From assembly GCA_965219405.1 (NCBI GenBank), contig OZ244736.1, positions 1,302,001 to 1,366,000 on the forward strand: 64,000 nt of DNA, in the 5' to 3' direction. The notes beneath the pieces were generated by a model that worked only from the letters and a program-made list of their open reading frames with translations, had not been told where the DNA came from and did no database searches. Source of the stretch: VXMO01 sp965219405. Its GTDB lineage: Bacteria > Chloroflexota > Dehalococcoidia > UBA6926. Of the stretch, positions 36,906 to 46,418 are shown one piece after another (positions within the stretch are counted from its first letter, which is position 1; the number at the start of each line of letters is the position of its first letter). The translations under genes were made by a program, and so were the position numbers.

Positions 36906-38150
36906 TTAGCTGGGCAGAGAGATTACGTCCAGGGCGGTGAGGGCGAGGACGCGGGCGACCTGCTCCATGTCCGGGATGCGGACGTATTCATCGGGGACGG
37001 TTTCCGATTCGGATGCGCCCGCCGGGCCGTAGAGCAGGCAGGGGACGCCGGCTCGCCAGAGGTGGGTGGTGTCATCGCCGGTGTAGGAGCCGGGGAGGAC
37101 GGTGCCGAATCCCTCCGGCTCGCGGCCTGTTACCGCGCGGAAGCTGCGCAGCACGGCATCCACGATGTACTCGTCTTTGGGCAGGTCGAACGGCTCCATT
37201 ACGCGGGTGAACACGCGGTGCTTGGGGTCGGGCGGCATCTCAATCTCGTATTGGAAATTGGGATCCTCAGACTTGATGGCGTCCAAGACGCGCTCGATGT
37301 CCGCCCTGACGGATTCGGATGACATGCCGGGCAGGAATCGCACGTCGACGAGGGCGGTGCAGAAATCCGAGACCCAATTGGGTCCACGGAGATCGTAATC
37401 GCGCCCGCGCCCGCCGATGACCGCGCCGACGTTGATGCGCGGCAGGCCGGGGAGGTCTTCACGCGGGGTGTGGGTGAATTGGACGCCGTTGAGAGCGGGG
37501 ATGGCCTTGGCCATGTTGGCGAGGGCATCGATGGCCTCATCCTTGCGGACGATGTGGCGAGAGTTGCCGATGATGTGGACGGCGAATTCGACGACCCCTG
37601 CATGTGTGGTCAGGACGTTGTTCGCGCCGTGCGGCTCCGGTATGACAGCCATGTCCGCGAGCGGGCCGTTCTCGCAGAGGTAGATCGTCCCGACGCCGCC
37701 CTGCAGTTCCCCCACGACACATGCGACAACGATGTTGCCGGGACGCTCCACGCCTGACGTTCGCAGCGCCTCCGCGGCGGTGATCATGGAGGCGATGCCG
37801 GCCTTCATGTTGCGGATGCCTGCGCCGTAGATGCGGTCATCCTCGACGCTGGGCGTCCACGGGTCGCGTTTCCAGCCCATCGCGAGGGGATCGATGTCGG
37901 TGTGGCCGTTGAGCATGAACGACTTGCCGCCGCCGGAGCCAGGGAGTGTGGCAATGGTCTGAAAGCGGCCGGGCTCTACTTCCTGCACCTGAACCTCGTA
38001 GCCGCGGTCGGAGAGATAGGTTGCCAGGAAGCGGGCGATTTCAGTCTCTTCGGTCTTGAAGCTCGGAATGCGAACGAGTTGCTCCGCGAGACTGGTCATC
38101 TCGGCGGTGTCAATGCTGCGGAGAACCTGTTGGGCTGCGTTAGTTGTCAT
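36906..38150 (-). CDS. M20-family metallopeptidase/deacylase (ArgE/DapE-like)
   Basis: A 414-residue protein. LNGHTDIDPLAMGW supplies the first metal ligands, GAGIRNMKAGIAS aligns with the GxxDxKG motif though Asp is replaced by Asn, and VVGELQGG holds the place of the general-base Glu. The C-terminal metal region is TVLPGSYTGDDTTHLW. Family members cut amide bonds of acylated amino acids or dipeptides. The ATG at 38150 has GAGGGA upstream. It follows the MBL hydrolase by 11 nt, so the pair is probably co-expressed. Confidence 0.82.
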   Translation of the reverse strand: MTTNAAQQVLRSIDTAEMTSLAEQLVRIPSFKTEETEIARFLATYLSDRGYEVQVQEVEPGRFQTIATLPGSGGGKSFMLNGHTDIDPLAMGWKRDPWTPSVEDDRIYGAGIRNMKAGIASMITAAEALRTSGVERPGNIVVACVVGELQGGVGTIYLCENGPLADMAVIPEPHGANNVLTTHAGVVEFAVHIIGNSRHIVRKDEAIDALANMAKAIPALNGVQFTHTPREDLPGLPRINVGAVIGGRGRDYDLRGPNWVSDFCTALVDVRFLPGMSSESVRADIERVLDAIKSEDPNFQYEIEMPPDPKHRVFTRVMEPFDLPKDEYIVDAVLRSFRAVTGREPEGFGTVLPGSYTGDDTTHLWRAGVPCLLYGPAGASESETVPDEYVRIPDMEQVARVLALTALDVISLPS

Positions 38151-38161
38151 GGTGATTCCCT

Positions 38162-39037
38162 CTAGTCGTTTGTCGGGGCTATGTCCAGGCCAACCTGGTA
38201 GTATCTCTTGCCCTCTCTGCGTCCAATTCGCCCGAAACCGGGCAGGGGAAAGTGGCAGGAGATGAGGGGCGTGCCGTTGTCGGCGGCCTCGTCCAACATT
38301 TTTCGCCGAGTCTCGGTCGTCAGGGGCCAATCGACGTCAAAGATGCAATTCCAGTCGTCTTCGACCACCTGCGCCGGGTGGATAAACACATCGCCCTGGA
38401 TTATGGCATCCTCGCCGCCCGAGGCTACGACAACGCTCATGTGTCCCGGGGTATGGCCGGGGGTGTGGACGGCCCGCACTTCCTGCGTGAGATTCGTGTC
38501 CTCGTCGATGGTGTCGAGTATCCCGAGCTTGTCGAGGGGTTCCACGTCGCGGTACATGAACGGGAACGACATTCCGGCCTCAACCTCCGGCTTGCGGAAG
38601 TGCTCCAGGTCGAGGGTATGGACGAGGTAGCGCGCGTTGGGGAAGGTTGGCTCGGTGGGGTCGTTTTCTCCCAAGACCATGTTCCAACCGGTGTGATCGG
38701 GGTGAAGGTGTGAAAAGAAAACGGTGTCTACGTCTTTGGCCTCAACTCCCATGGCGGACAGGTTATCCATGAGTTGGCCCAATTCTCCCTCGATTGGGCC
38801 CGGGCCATAGCCGGTGTCTATGAGGATGGTCTGGCCCTGCGAGCGTACGACGTAGCACCCAATCTCCAGCCGGATGTGCTGGCCCGCGAACGTTTCAGGA
38901 AAGTCGCCGCGATAGTCGTCCCACGCCTCGACCGGCACGTCAGGGAACAGTTCAGGCAGGGGCCTCGGATAGATGATGTTCATGTCCGTCACGGCAATAA
39001 TTTCCGCGTCACCGACCCGCATAGTGAATTCGGACAT
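38162..39037 (-). CDS. MBL-fold metal-dependent hydrolase
   Basis: A 291-residue metallo-beta-lactamase-fold protein. FFSHLHPDHTGWN is the HxHxDH zinc motif; VHTPGHTPGHMSV and IQGDVFIHP add further ligands. It resembles lactonase-like members of the family, but the substrate is unknown. ATG 39037 is preferred over the ATG-less upstream extension because GGGGGTG precedes it. An M20 peptidase gene follows. Confidence 0.85.
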   Translation of the reverse strand: MSEFTMRVGDAEIIAVTDMNIIYPRPLPELFPDVPVEAWDDYRGDFPETFAGQHIRLEIGCYVVRSQGQTILIDTGYGPGPIEGELGQLMDNLSAMGVEAKDVDTVFFSHLHPDHTGWNMVLGENDPTEPTFPNARYLVHTLDLEHFRKPEVEAGMSFPFMYRDVEPLDKLGILDTIDEDTNLTQEVRAVHTPGHTPGHMSVVVASGGEDAIIQGDVFIHPAQVVEDDWNCIFDVDWPLTTETRRKMLDEAADNGTPLISCHFPLPGFGRIGRREGKRYYQVGLDIAPTND

Positions 39038-39165
39038 CGCACCCCCATCGCGGCGCACTTACTCCGGGCGTCGCGTGGCGCAATTGTAGGAACGGCGGGG
39101 TTGAGGGGTCAACTTGACCAAGCCGTCATTACAGCGATGGCGGGGAGATGAATTCACAGATTAGG

Positions 39166-40389
39166 CTACGTCTGTCGTCTTGAACGTTCTTCGGTTGATT
39201 GGCGAGAGACGGAGGGACCGTAGCCCATCGCGCCGTCCAATACGGCCCGCGCTACTCGCAGTGACAGTACCTCGCTGGTTCCCATGTAGAGGCCCAGGTG
39301 GCGGGCGTCGCGGTACATGCGCTCCAGGGGGTGAACTTCCATGTAGGCATGGCCTCCGACGGCCTGCATGGCGTGATCGGTGGCGTGGACGGCGGTGCGG
39401 GCGGCCATGAGTTTGGCGGTGTTCAGGTAGGCGGCGTCGGCCTCGTCGCGGAATCGGCCCTCGTCCACCATGCGCGCGGCCCGGTAGGTCAACAGCCTTG
39501 TTGCTTCGACGTTGACGGCGATTTCGGCCAGGTGGAGTTGGGTGGTCTGTAAGTCTGCGAGCAGGCCGCCGTAGATTCTGCGGGTATTGGCGTAGTCTCT
39601 TGCGAATGCCAGCGCCTCCTCTGCAGCTCCTAGCCCTCGGGCGGCGAGCAGGGGCTGGATGGCGTTCATGCTGAGGCGGGCGATCTCTTCTCCCTGTCCA
39701 ATTGCGCCGATGACGTGTGATTCCGGCGTGCGGCAATTATCGAAGGACCAATCGCAGTGGGGCATTCCCTTTAGGCCCATGCCCTCATCCTGGCGCAGGA
39801 AAATCACGCCGGGCTGCGGCACATCGACGAGGAAGGCCGTCATGCTCGTACGCATGTCTGTGGCGTCTCCCCCTCCGGCAAAGACGATGAAAAAGTCGGC
39901 CTGCGGAGAGCCGCTTATAAAATCCTTTTCTCCGTTGAGTATGTAATCTGAGCCGTCTTTCTCGGCACGGGTGACCATGGAACCGAGATCCGAAGATGCG
40001 TTGGGTTCCGTCAGAGCGAAGGAGCCGCGTTTGCTGCCGTCCGCCACGGCGCGGACGTAGTTGCGCCGCATGTCGTCCGTGCCAAACAGACGCATCGGCC
40101 GCGTGACGAGTGAGGAGAGTATGAGCATCTGGGCTGACGAGGCGCAGGCGCGCGCAACCTCTTCAACGGCGATGGCGAGGCCCATTGTTCCCGCACCCGC
40201 GCCGCCCTCGTTCTCGGGGAGCACAAGGGCAAAGAGGCCCTGGTCGCGAAAGGCCTCAAAGACATCCTGCGGGTATTCGCGATCCTGGTCGATCTGCCAT
40301 GCGCGCGGGGCAACCTTGTCGCGGACAAGCTCACGCACCGTGTGGCGCAGGAGGCGGAGCTCTTCTGAAAGCGTATCGTCTAGAGTCAT
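39166..40389 (-). CDS. Acyl-CoA dehydrogenase family protein, catalytic Glu not at the usual sites
   Basis: A 407-residue flavoprotein fold: FALTEPNASSDLGSM is the FAD/substrate motif (ALTEP), and QAVGGHAYMEVHPLERMYRD and LGLYMGTSEVLSL mark the C-terminal domain. In most family members the last motif reads YEGTSE, with Glu as proton-abstracting base; here residue 369 is Met. The alternative site used by isovaleryl- and long-chain enzymes (about MNAIQPLLAARG) also has no Glu. It may use another base or catalyse a different reaction. It is in an operon with an SDR and a VOC protein. Confidence 0.85.
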   Translation of the reverse strand: MTLDDTLSEELRLLRHTVRELVRDKVAPRAWQIDQDREYPQDVFEAFRDQGLFALVLPENEGGAGAGTMGLAIAVEEVARACASSAQMLILSSLVTRPMRLFGTDDMRRNYVRAVADGSKRGSFALTEPNASSDLGSMVTRAEKDGSDYILNGEKDFISGSPQADFFIVFAGGGDATDMRTSMTAFLVDVPQPGVIFLRQDEGMGLKGMPHCDWSFDNCRTPESHVIGAIGQGEEIARLSMNAIQPLLAARGLGAAEEALAFARDYANTRRIYGGLLADLQTTQLHLAEIAVNVEATRLLTYRAARMVDEGRFRDEADAAYLNTAKLMAARTAVHATDHAMQAVGGHAYMEVHPLERMYRDARHLGLYMGTSEVLSLRVARAVLDGAMGYGPSVSRQSTEERSRRQT

Positions 40390-40421
40390 TAGCTTAGCGC
40401 CCCCAAGGACGCCTACTTGTC

Positions 40422-41219
40422 CTAGTCGTCTGCAGCGCGTCCGCCGCCATCGACGCGGAGGGTGATGCCGCTGACGTAGGAGGCGGCGTCGCTCGCGAGA
40501 AAGACGCAGGCCAAGCCCATGTCTCGTGGCGTGGCGAGGCGCTTGGCGGCCATTGTCTGCGCCTGCGCTGCAACGCGCACCTCGGCCTCATCGCCGTAGC
40601 CTGCCCGCATTCCAACGGTGTCGGTGAGGCCGGGGGCGATGGCAACGACGCGGACGTTTGGCGCAAATTCGGCGGCGAGAGTCTGGGTCAGGTTGGTGAT
40701 GCCGGCTTTCGTGGCGGCGTACACCGGCTGTGCGATGGAACCCGCGAAGGCTGCGCCGGAGGAGAGGTTAATGATGACGCCGGTCTCTCGCTCGCGCATA
40801 ACGGCTCCGGCCGCCTGGCAGCAGAGGAATGTACTCTTGAGATTGTTGCGAACGATGGCGTCGAAACCTCCCTCGCTGATGTCAGGAAAGCGCGCGTAGA
40901 AACTGCCGCCCGCGTTGTTGACCATGATGTCCAGTGAGCCGAACTCCGCAACCGTCGCATCGACAAGCGCTTGCACCTCGGCGCCGTCGCGCGCATCTAC
41001 CACGAAAGGCAGGGCAGTGCGACCCAGGGCGCGAACCTCATTGGCCGTCGCCTCAAGATCCTCCTCCGAACGCGAGCGATCCGCCACCGTTATTCCTGCG
41101 ACAACAACGTTGGCGCCCGCCTCTGCGAGAGCGAGCGCGATGCCCTTGCCGATTCCCTGGCCGGCGCCGGTGACGATTGCGGTCTTTCCATCAAGGCTGA
41201 ATTCATGCAGGCCGGGCAT
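40422..41219 (-). CDS. Short-chain dehydrogenase/reductase
   Basis: A 265-residue classical SDR. VTGAGQGIGKG is the NAD(P)-binding motif, NNAGG the structural motif, INLSSG the catalytic Ser and PVYAATKAG the YxxxK pair. LRVDGGGRA at the end is typical of 3-oxoacyl-ACP reductase and glucose-dehydrogenase-like members. The ATG at 41219 has AGGAGG. The neighbouring acyl-CoA dehydrogenase suggests action on acyl or carbonyl intermediates, but this is inference. Confidence 0.88.
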   Translation of the reverse strand: MPGLHEFSLDGKTAIVTGAGQGIGKGIALALAEAGANVVVAGITVADRSRSEEDLEATANEVRALGRTALPFVVDARDGAEVQALVDATVAEFGSLDIMVNNAGGSFYARFPDISEGGFDAIVRNNLKSTFLCCQAAGAVMRERETGVIINLSSGAAFAGSIAQPVYAATKAGITNLTQTLAAEFAPNVRVVAIAPGLTDTVGMRAGYGDEAEVRVAAQAQTMAAKRLATPRDMGLACVFLASDAASYVSGITLRVDGGGRAADD

Positions 41220-41269
41220 ATTTCCTCCTGTTTGGCGGTTGTTGCTTCCATAGTACTGGGATTGAGGGG

Positions 41270-41635
41270 TTAGCCGGACTGGAATATCTCGATTGCGTTG
41301 CCGGAGGGGTCTTCCACGATGACCTGCTTGCCGCCCGGGCCGGTGATGATGTCGTTACGGAATACGGCGTTTGCGTCGCGCAGCGCGGTGGCGGTGGACT
41401 CAATATCGTCCGTTTCGATGACAATGCGCGCCCACCCTCCGGGTTCCGGTTGGCGGCCGTCCGGCATGGGGCGGGAGGCGGATGCGCGAGGGCCGGCGAG
41501 CCAGAGGCTCAGATCGCCGCGCGTCACGATTGCCATGGCGGGGCCGTACTGCTCCACAACGGCAAAACCCAGCAGTGACGTATAGAACGTCACAGCTTGC
41601 TCTACGTCCTTGACGATGTATCGAATCGTTGCCAC
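41270..41635 (-). CDS. VOC-superfamily (glyoxalase-like) protein
   Basis: A 121-residue single VOC module: IRYIVKDVEQAVTFYTSLLGF at the start (as IRYIVKDV and FYTSLLGF) and VIVEDPSGNAIEIFQSG at the end, the last containing the usual metal-binding Glu. The usual N-terminal His is not obvious. It begins with GTG 41635 after GGGGAGGCG. It probably heads the operon with the SDR and acyl-CoA dehydrogenase. Confidence 0.8.
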   Translation of the reverse strand: MATIRYIVKDVEQAVTFYTSLLGFAVVEQYGPAMAIVTRGDLSLWLAGPRASASRPMPDGRQPEPGGWARIVIETDDIESTATALRDANAVFRNDIITGPGGKQVIVEDPSGNAIEIFQSG

Positions 41636-41751
41636 AACGCCTCCCCGTCTTTCCCTGGATCCTTATCGATCATAGCTTGAGCGTCTTCCGTGATACGTTA
41701 GTGTGGCAGCGCCCGACAGAACGAACCCGGCTCGGGCAGGGAATGTCCGAC

Positions 41752-42987
41752 ATGTCTTCATCGAACCACATCGCCGATTCACCGGGAATCACTGGGGGGC
41801 GCGGCGCCCAACTTGCGACTCTTGTCGTCTTTGTCGCGTTCCTCGATTTCTTCATTGGGCTGCCCCTTGTTCCGACCTATGCGGATGAGCTTGGGGCGTC
41901 CGCTGCGATGGTCGGTATCATCGTCGCCGTGTACTCGATCACGAACCTGCCGGGCAATATTGCGGCGGGTTATTTTTTGGATCGGTTTGGTAGGAGATTG
42001 CCCATCGCGATGGGCTTAGTGGTTACTGCGCTTGCCCTGGCCGGATACGCGTTTGCGGACAACGAGTGGTGGCTCCTTGGGGTGCGCGCGCTGCACGGAA
42101 TTGCCGCCGCGGTCCTGACTCCCGGGGCGTTTGCCATGCTCGGCGACTCGACTCAGCAGGGTCAGCGAGCGCGCAGGATGGGACGAAGCGCGGCGGGCAT
42201 CGCCATTGCGGCGGTGGTGGGTCCTGCATCCGCCGGGATACTGGCTGACAGAATTGGCTATGAGCCGGTGTTCCTCATTGCAGCGGGGCTGATGGCGGTG
42301 ACGGCCGTGGTCTATGTAATTGGGTCGCGGGGCGTGGGGGAGATACGCAGCGAGAAGGATCCCGCCGATCAAACACGGGGGCAAGGAGACGGCCGGCTGG
42401 ATGCGGTGGGTCTGGGTGTTGCCTCTGCGGTTGTCGTGGCCTTAACGATCGGTATCGGGACGCTTGCCACATACATGCCGCTGCACGTGGAGGAGTTGGG
42501 CGAAACATCACGCGCCTCCGGCACGGCATTCACCATCTACGCCGTCATGGCCCTGATCATGATGGTGGGTGTGATGGGCGTATTCGGCGACCGATTCAAC
42601 CGTCTCTTCATCGTTGCCGGGGGTCTACTGCTCTTTGGACTGGGCCTAGCCCTGATGGCCGCCAATAGCGAGTTGTGGGCGGTTTTCCTGGGCATGGGCG
42701 TTGTTGGACTCGGTTTCGGGCTGCTATTCCCTGCGGCCGCGGCACTTGTTGCCGATTCAGGCGGTGAGAGTCATCGGGGACTGGCGTTTGGCATCTTCTA
42801 TGCGGCGTATTCGCTGGGCGTGGTCGTGGGGGCAGTGATGAGCGGTCGCATCGCAGACGCGGCAGACGGGCCGACCGGCACGCCGTACATGATTGCGGCA
42901 GTGATTGCGGCACTGAGTATTTCGGTTGCCATCGCGGCGATGAGCCGTGGAATAGGGGCGGTGAGGCGCGAGCGCGGGGCGGTGTGA
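41752..42987 (+). CDS. MFS transporter (drug/solute efflux type)
   Basis: A 411-residue 12-helix protein of a different MFS branch from the four at 2-7.5 kb: GYFLDRFGRRLPI after helix 2 and a conserved GPASAGILADRIGY motif C in helix 5, which is typical of efflux antiporters. ATG 41752 has AGGGA 9 nt upstream; ATG 41743 is also in frame but too close to that site. It is divergent from the VOC operon by about 110 nt. Confidence 0.85.
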   Translation: MSSSNHIADSPGITGGRGAQLATLVVFVAFLDFFIGLPLVPTYADELGASAAMVGIIVAVYSITNLPGNIAAGYFLDRFGRRLPIAMGLVVTALALAGYAFADNEWWLLGVRALHGIAAAVLTPGAFAMLGDSTQQGQRARRMGRSAAGIAIAAVVGPASAGILADRIGYEPVFLIAAGLMAVTAVVYVIGSRGVGEIRSEKDPADQTRGQGDGRLDAVGLGVASAVVVALTIGIGTLATYMPLHVEELGETSRASGTAFTIYAVMALIMMVGVMGVFGDRFNRLFIVAGGLLLFGLGLALMAANSELWAVFLGMGVVGLGFGLLFPAAAALVADSGGESHRGLAFGIFYAAYSLGVVVGAVMSGRIADAADGPTGTPYMIAAVIAALSISVAIAAMSRGIGAVRRERGAV

Positions 42988-43012
42988 GTCGCTGGGTGTG
43001 GGTTAGAAGAAG

Positions 43013-43086
43013 TCGGGGCGCCCGGATTTGAACCGGGGACTTCCTGCTCCCAAAGCAGGCGCGCTGCCGGGCTGCGCTACGCCCCG
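43013..43086 (-). tRNA. tRNA-Pro (anticodon TGG)
   Basis: On the minus strand: acceptor CGGGGCG/CGCCCCG, D-arm with GCGC, anticodon stem CCTGC/GCAGG around TTTGGGA (anticodon TGG), T-stem CCCGG/CCGGG with loop TTCAAAT, discriminator A. It is 74 nt long with no encoded CCA. Confidence 0.95.
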
Positions 43087-43134
43087 TCTATCCCATTCTA
43101 GCGCGGTGCAGGGAACGGGGTAGGGAGTCCGGGC

Positions 43135-44066
43135 CTAGGACGAGGAGCCGTTGAAGGGCGGGCGGCGGCGGAGGAACTCTTCGAGGTCGTCGACGAGGTC
43201 CTGCGCGTCGGGGAATTCCGGTGAGCCGGGGGTGATGATGCCCATGCTGCTGGGCCGACCGGACTCCTGCTCCGCCTCCGTTTCGTCATAGTACTGCTCA
43301 AGTTTGCGGACGTACTGCCGCATGGAGGGCTCTTCCTCAATGGCCTCTTCGCATTGCTCGTAGAACGCTGCGGACTCGCCCTCCAGTTCGCGGAGGTCCG
43401 CTCCGATGCCCATGGACTGCCGCAAGGTGTCCAGGATGGCGTGGATGACGGTGGGATTAGGCGACGTCTGGATGTAGTGCGGCACGTGACCCCAGAAGCT
43501 GGAGGAAGCGATGCCGATCCGTTGGGACGCCTCTGCGATGACGGACGAGATACCCGTCGGGCCGTTGTAGGAACCGCCGCGCGCGATTCCGAGGCGTTCC
43601 ATTGTCGCCTTGATCTCCGGTGTTCTGCTGCTGCCGTTGACGAACGGCTTGCGGGTGTGGGGGACGGCGTTGAGCAGCGCGCCGAACGAGATGAGGTGCT
43701 CAACGCCGCATTCGAGGATGAAATCGACGAACTGGTTGCTGAAGCGATTCCACCGGAGGTGCGGCTCAATACCGGAGAAGAGCAGAAGCGGCTCCGTCGC
43801 GTCCGTGCCCGGCGCGAGATAGAAACGTTCTGCGGCCACGTGAGAGATCGCACGCCGGAGTCATCGACGTTGACGATAGGGCGGTAGTCCGCGAAGTTGA
43901 AGAACTCATCCGGCTCGAACTCGGCGACAAGCTCAGCGTTGCGCGCGCGTCCGAGAAAATCGACGGCGCCCGTGGCGGCATCGCCGGCATCTGACCAACC
44001 AAAGAACGCAATGATGACGGTGCGGATGTTACGGGGAATCTCTCGGTGAAGACGAATGTCTTGCAC
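43135..44066 (-). pseudogene. PAC2-family protein gene with a one-base frameshift
   Basis: The N-terminal part starts at GTG 44066 with AGGTGG upstream (IRTVIIAFFGWSDAGDAATG) and runs in one frame to about 43833 (VRSLTWPQ). The rest continues in another frame from about 43830 (ERFYLAPGTDATEPLLLFSG) through GPTGISSVIAEASQRIG and an acidic tail to the stop at 43135. Adding one base at 43830-43833 (TGGCCGCA then GAACGT) would join them into a normal PAC2 protein of about 310 residues. The family includes proteasome-assembly-chaperone-like and ATP-grasp-associated proteins of unknown role. Sequencing error is as likely as real inactivation. Confidence 0.75.
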
Positions 44067-44254
44067 AAGCCACCTCCGGTGGTGTTGGGGCGCGTGAATC
44101 GCAAACTATACGGCACAGTTGCTCCCAGCGCCAACTCCACTATAACAACATTGCCTATGCCCCAAGGGTAAGAGTGCTACCTGGGAGAGGGTAGACGCCC
44201 CCCGTGTATGATTGAAGTGGTCGGCAGTCTGCAGCTGATTGTAGAGGCAATATA

Positions 44255-45199
44255 TTGACTATTGAGAGAGTTGTTCTTGCGGAGCCGCGAGGTTTCTGTG
44301 CCGGCGTGATTCGGGCCATCGAGGCAGTCGAGTTGGCCCTTGCAGAGTACGGCCCGCCGATATACGTGCGGCGTCAGATCGTCCATAACCTCTTCGTCGT
44401 GCGCGACCTGGAGCGAAAGGGCGCGGTATTCGTTGAAGAGGTGTCCGCCGTTCCGGCGGGCGGGCGGGTCATCTTCAGTGCGCACGGCATCGCCCCCATC
44501 GTGCGGGAGATGGCGCGGGGACGTGAGCTTGACGTTATCGATGCCACGTGCCCGCTGGTGACAAAGGTGCACGTGGAGGCTGTCCGCTACGTTCGGGACG
44601 GGTACAAGGTTCTTCTGGTCGGTCATGCGGGCCATGATGAGATTATTGGCACGATGGGGGAAGCGCCGGACGACATCATCCTGGTCCAGGACCTGGATGA
44701 TGCAGCCGCCGTTACAGTGCCGGATCCACAGCGCGTGGCGCTGGTGACGCAGACAACCCTGAGCGTGGATGAAACACGAGGCATTGTCGATGCTCTCAAG
44801 GAACGCTTTCCGGGGATCCGAACGCCGGCTCGTTCCGACATTTGCTTTGCGACTCAGAACCGACAGGACGCCGTGAAACTCCTGGCGCAGGAGACGGACG
44901 TTGTCCTGGTACTCGGCGCGGAGAACAGCAGCAACTCACAGCGGCTCCGAGAGGTGGCGGACACCGGGCAGTGCAGGGCGTACCTGCTGGACAGCGTGGG
45001 AGATCTGGATGAGTCATGGCTGGAGGGTGCGCGTTCAGTGGGAATCACGTCCGGCGCGTCTACTCCGGACTCGCTCGTGGAAGAGGTCATCGCGCATTTC
45101 ATCGCGTCCGGTGTGGAGGACGTTCGAACCCTAAAGGCGTTGGAGGAGAACGTGACGTTCTTGTTGCCGCGCGAACTTACGGCGGCGAAGAGCAGCTAG
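44255..45199 (+). CDS. ispH: 4-hydroxy-3-methylbut-2-enyl diphosphate reductase
   Basis: A 314-residue iron-sulfur enzyme making IPP and DMAPP in the last step of the MEP pathway. The three cluster cysteines are C15 (RGFCAGVIR), C99 (DATCPLVTK) and C197 (SDICFATQNRQ); substrate residues appear in HGIAP, GHAGHDE, VTQTTLS and SNSQRL. The start is TTG 44255, with AGAGG about 9 nt upstream. It is the source of isoprenoid units for the synthase at 27461 and for MiaA. Confidence 0.95.
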   Translation: MTIERVVLAEPRGFCAGVIRAIEAVELALAEYGPPIYVRRQIVHNLFVVRDLERKGAVFVEEVSAVPAGGRVIFSAHGIAPIVREMARGRELDVIDATCPLVTKVHVEAVRYVRDGYKVLLVGHAGHDEIIGTMGEAPDDIILVQDLDDAAAVTVPDPQRVALVTQTTLSVDETRGIVDALKERFPGIRTPARSDICFATQNRQDAVKLLAQETDVVLVLGAENSSNSQRLREVADTGQCRAYLLDSVGDLDESWLEGARSVGITSGASTPDSLVEEVIAHFIASGVEDVRTLKALEENVTFLLPRELTAAKSS

Positions 45200-45205
45200 G
45201 GCTTA

Positions 45206-45253
45206 CAAAAAAGGAAAACGCAGGCCGAAGATCCGATAGCTCGGGTGGCCTGC
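45206..45253 (-). terminator. Terminator downstream of ftsZ
   Basis: On the minus strand the stem CGCAGGCC/GGCCTGCG (8 bp) with a long loop is followed by TTTTCCTTTTTT. It lies about 60 nt past the ftsZ stop and only a few bases past the convergent ispH stop, and the flanking A-run means it may act on the plus strand too, less efficiently. Confidence 0.75.
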
Positions 45254-45314
45254 GCTTCCCTGGGGGTAGGGGAAGACTGGGTGCAATAAGTTCTTTTTTA
45301 GGCCCTAAAGGGGC

Positions 45315-46394
45315 TTAGCGAGCAATCCTCCTGCTCTTGGTCTTGCGGCGCAGGAACGGCGGGAGATCCAGGTCTCCGTCACCGAGGGCGTCGCGCAGGA
45401 TCTGATCGACCACTTCGTCATCCTCAAAGGTTTCCTGCGCGGTCTCAAAGCCGGTGGCGATGAGGGTCAGTTGGACCTCACCATCGCTGGCACGGTTGGA
45501 GACGACGCCGAAGATGATGTTGGCATTGGGATCAACAGCCTGGGCGATGATGTCCGACGCTGCGTGGATCTCTGCCAGCGAAAGGTCGGAACCGGCGGTG
45601 ATGTTGTAGAGGACGCCGGTTGCGCCCGTGATGTCGATCTCAAGAAGCGGGTTCTGGATCGCCGCTTTCGCCGCGTCCGTCGCCCGCGTGCTGCCGCGCC
45701 CGTTGCCGATGGCCATGAGGGCCTGACCGGAAAGGGACATCACGGTTCGCACGTCCGCGAAGTCGAGGTTGATCTCACCGGGGACGGTGACAAGCTCGGA
45801 GATAGCATGGACGCCCTGTCCGAGAACATCGTCAGCCATGCGGAAAGCGTCATGCCAGGAGGCTTCCGTTCCGGCTACGGCAAGGAGCCGCTCGTTCGGA
45901 ACGATGATGAGGCTGTCAACGCAGCCGTGCAGAGCTGCGATGCCCTCTTCGGCTTGTCGGGCCCTGTGGGTGCCCTCAAAGGCGAAGGGTCGCGTGACGA
46001 TTCCGATGGTGAGCGCGCCGGTTTCCCGGGCGACTGAGGCGATCACGGGGGCTGCGCCGGTGCCGGTGCCGCCACCCATGCCGCTTGCGATGAAAACCAT
46101 GTCAGAATTCTTGACGGCTTCATAGATATCGTCGCGGCTCTCCTCTGCGGCCTGTCGGCCAATCTCAGGGTTGCCGCCTGCGCCGAGGCCGCGGGTGATC
46201 TGGTCGCCAATGCGCAGGCGATAGGGAGCGTCCGAGCGCGCAAGGGCTTGCGCGTCCGTGTTCACGGCGATGTACTCGATACCCGGGACGGCCTCACGTG
46301 CCATCCGGGACACCGCGTTTCCGCCGCCGCCGCCGATGCCGAACGCCTTGATACGAACCAACCCATCTACATCTTCAGGTAGTGACATATCCAT
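45315..46394 (-). CDS. ftsZ: Cell division protein FtsZ
   Basis: A 359-residue tubulin homologue that polymerises at the division site. IKAFGIGGGGGNAV and the GTP-binding signature GGGTGTG (residues 107-113) are intact, followed by the T7 loop region VPGEINLDFADVRTVM. The C-terminal linker is short and ends with DLDLPPFLRRK, a good match to the conserved tail that binds FtsA. Two possible starts (46394, 46388) share a GGAGG. ftsA lies directly upstream. Confidence 0.95.
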   Translation of the reverse strand: MDMSLPEDVDGLVRIKAFGIGGGGGNAVSRMAREAVPGIEYIAVNTDAQALARSDAPYRLRIGDQITRGLGAGGNPEIGRQAAEESRDDIYEAVKNSDMVFIASGMGGGTGTGAAPVIASVARETGALTIGIVTRPFAFEGTHRARQAEEGIAALHGCVDSLIIVPNERLLAVAGTEASWHDAFRMADDVLGQGVHAISELVTVPGEINLDFADVRTVMSLSGQALMAIGNGRGSTRATDAAKAAIQNPLLEIDITGATGVLYNITAGSDLSLAEIHAASDIIAQAVDPNANIIFGVVSNRASDGEVQLTLIATGFETAQETFEDDEVVDQILRDALGDGDLDLPPFLRRKTKSRRIAR

Positions 46395-46418
46395 TCCTCC
46401 CTTTCTTCCGTTTCCTCT

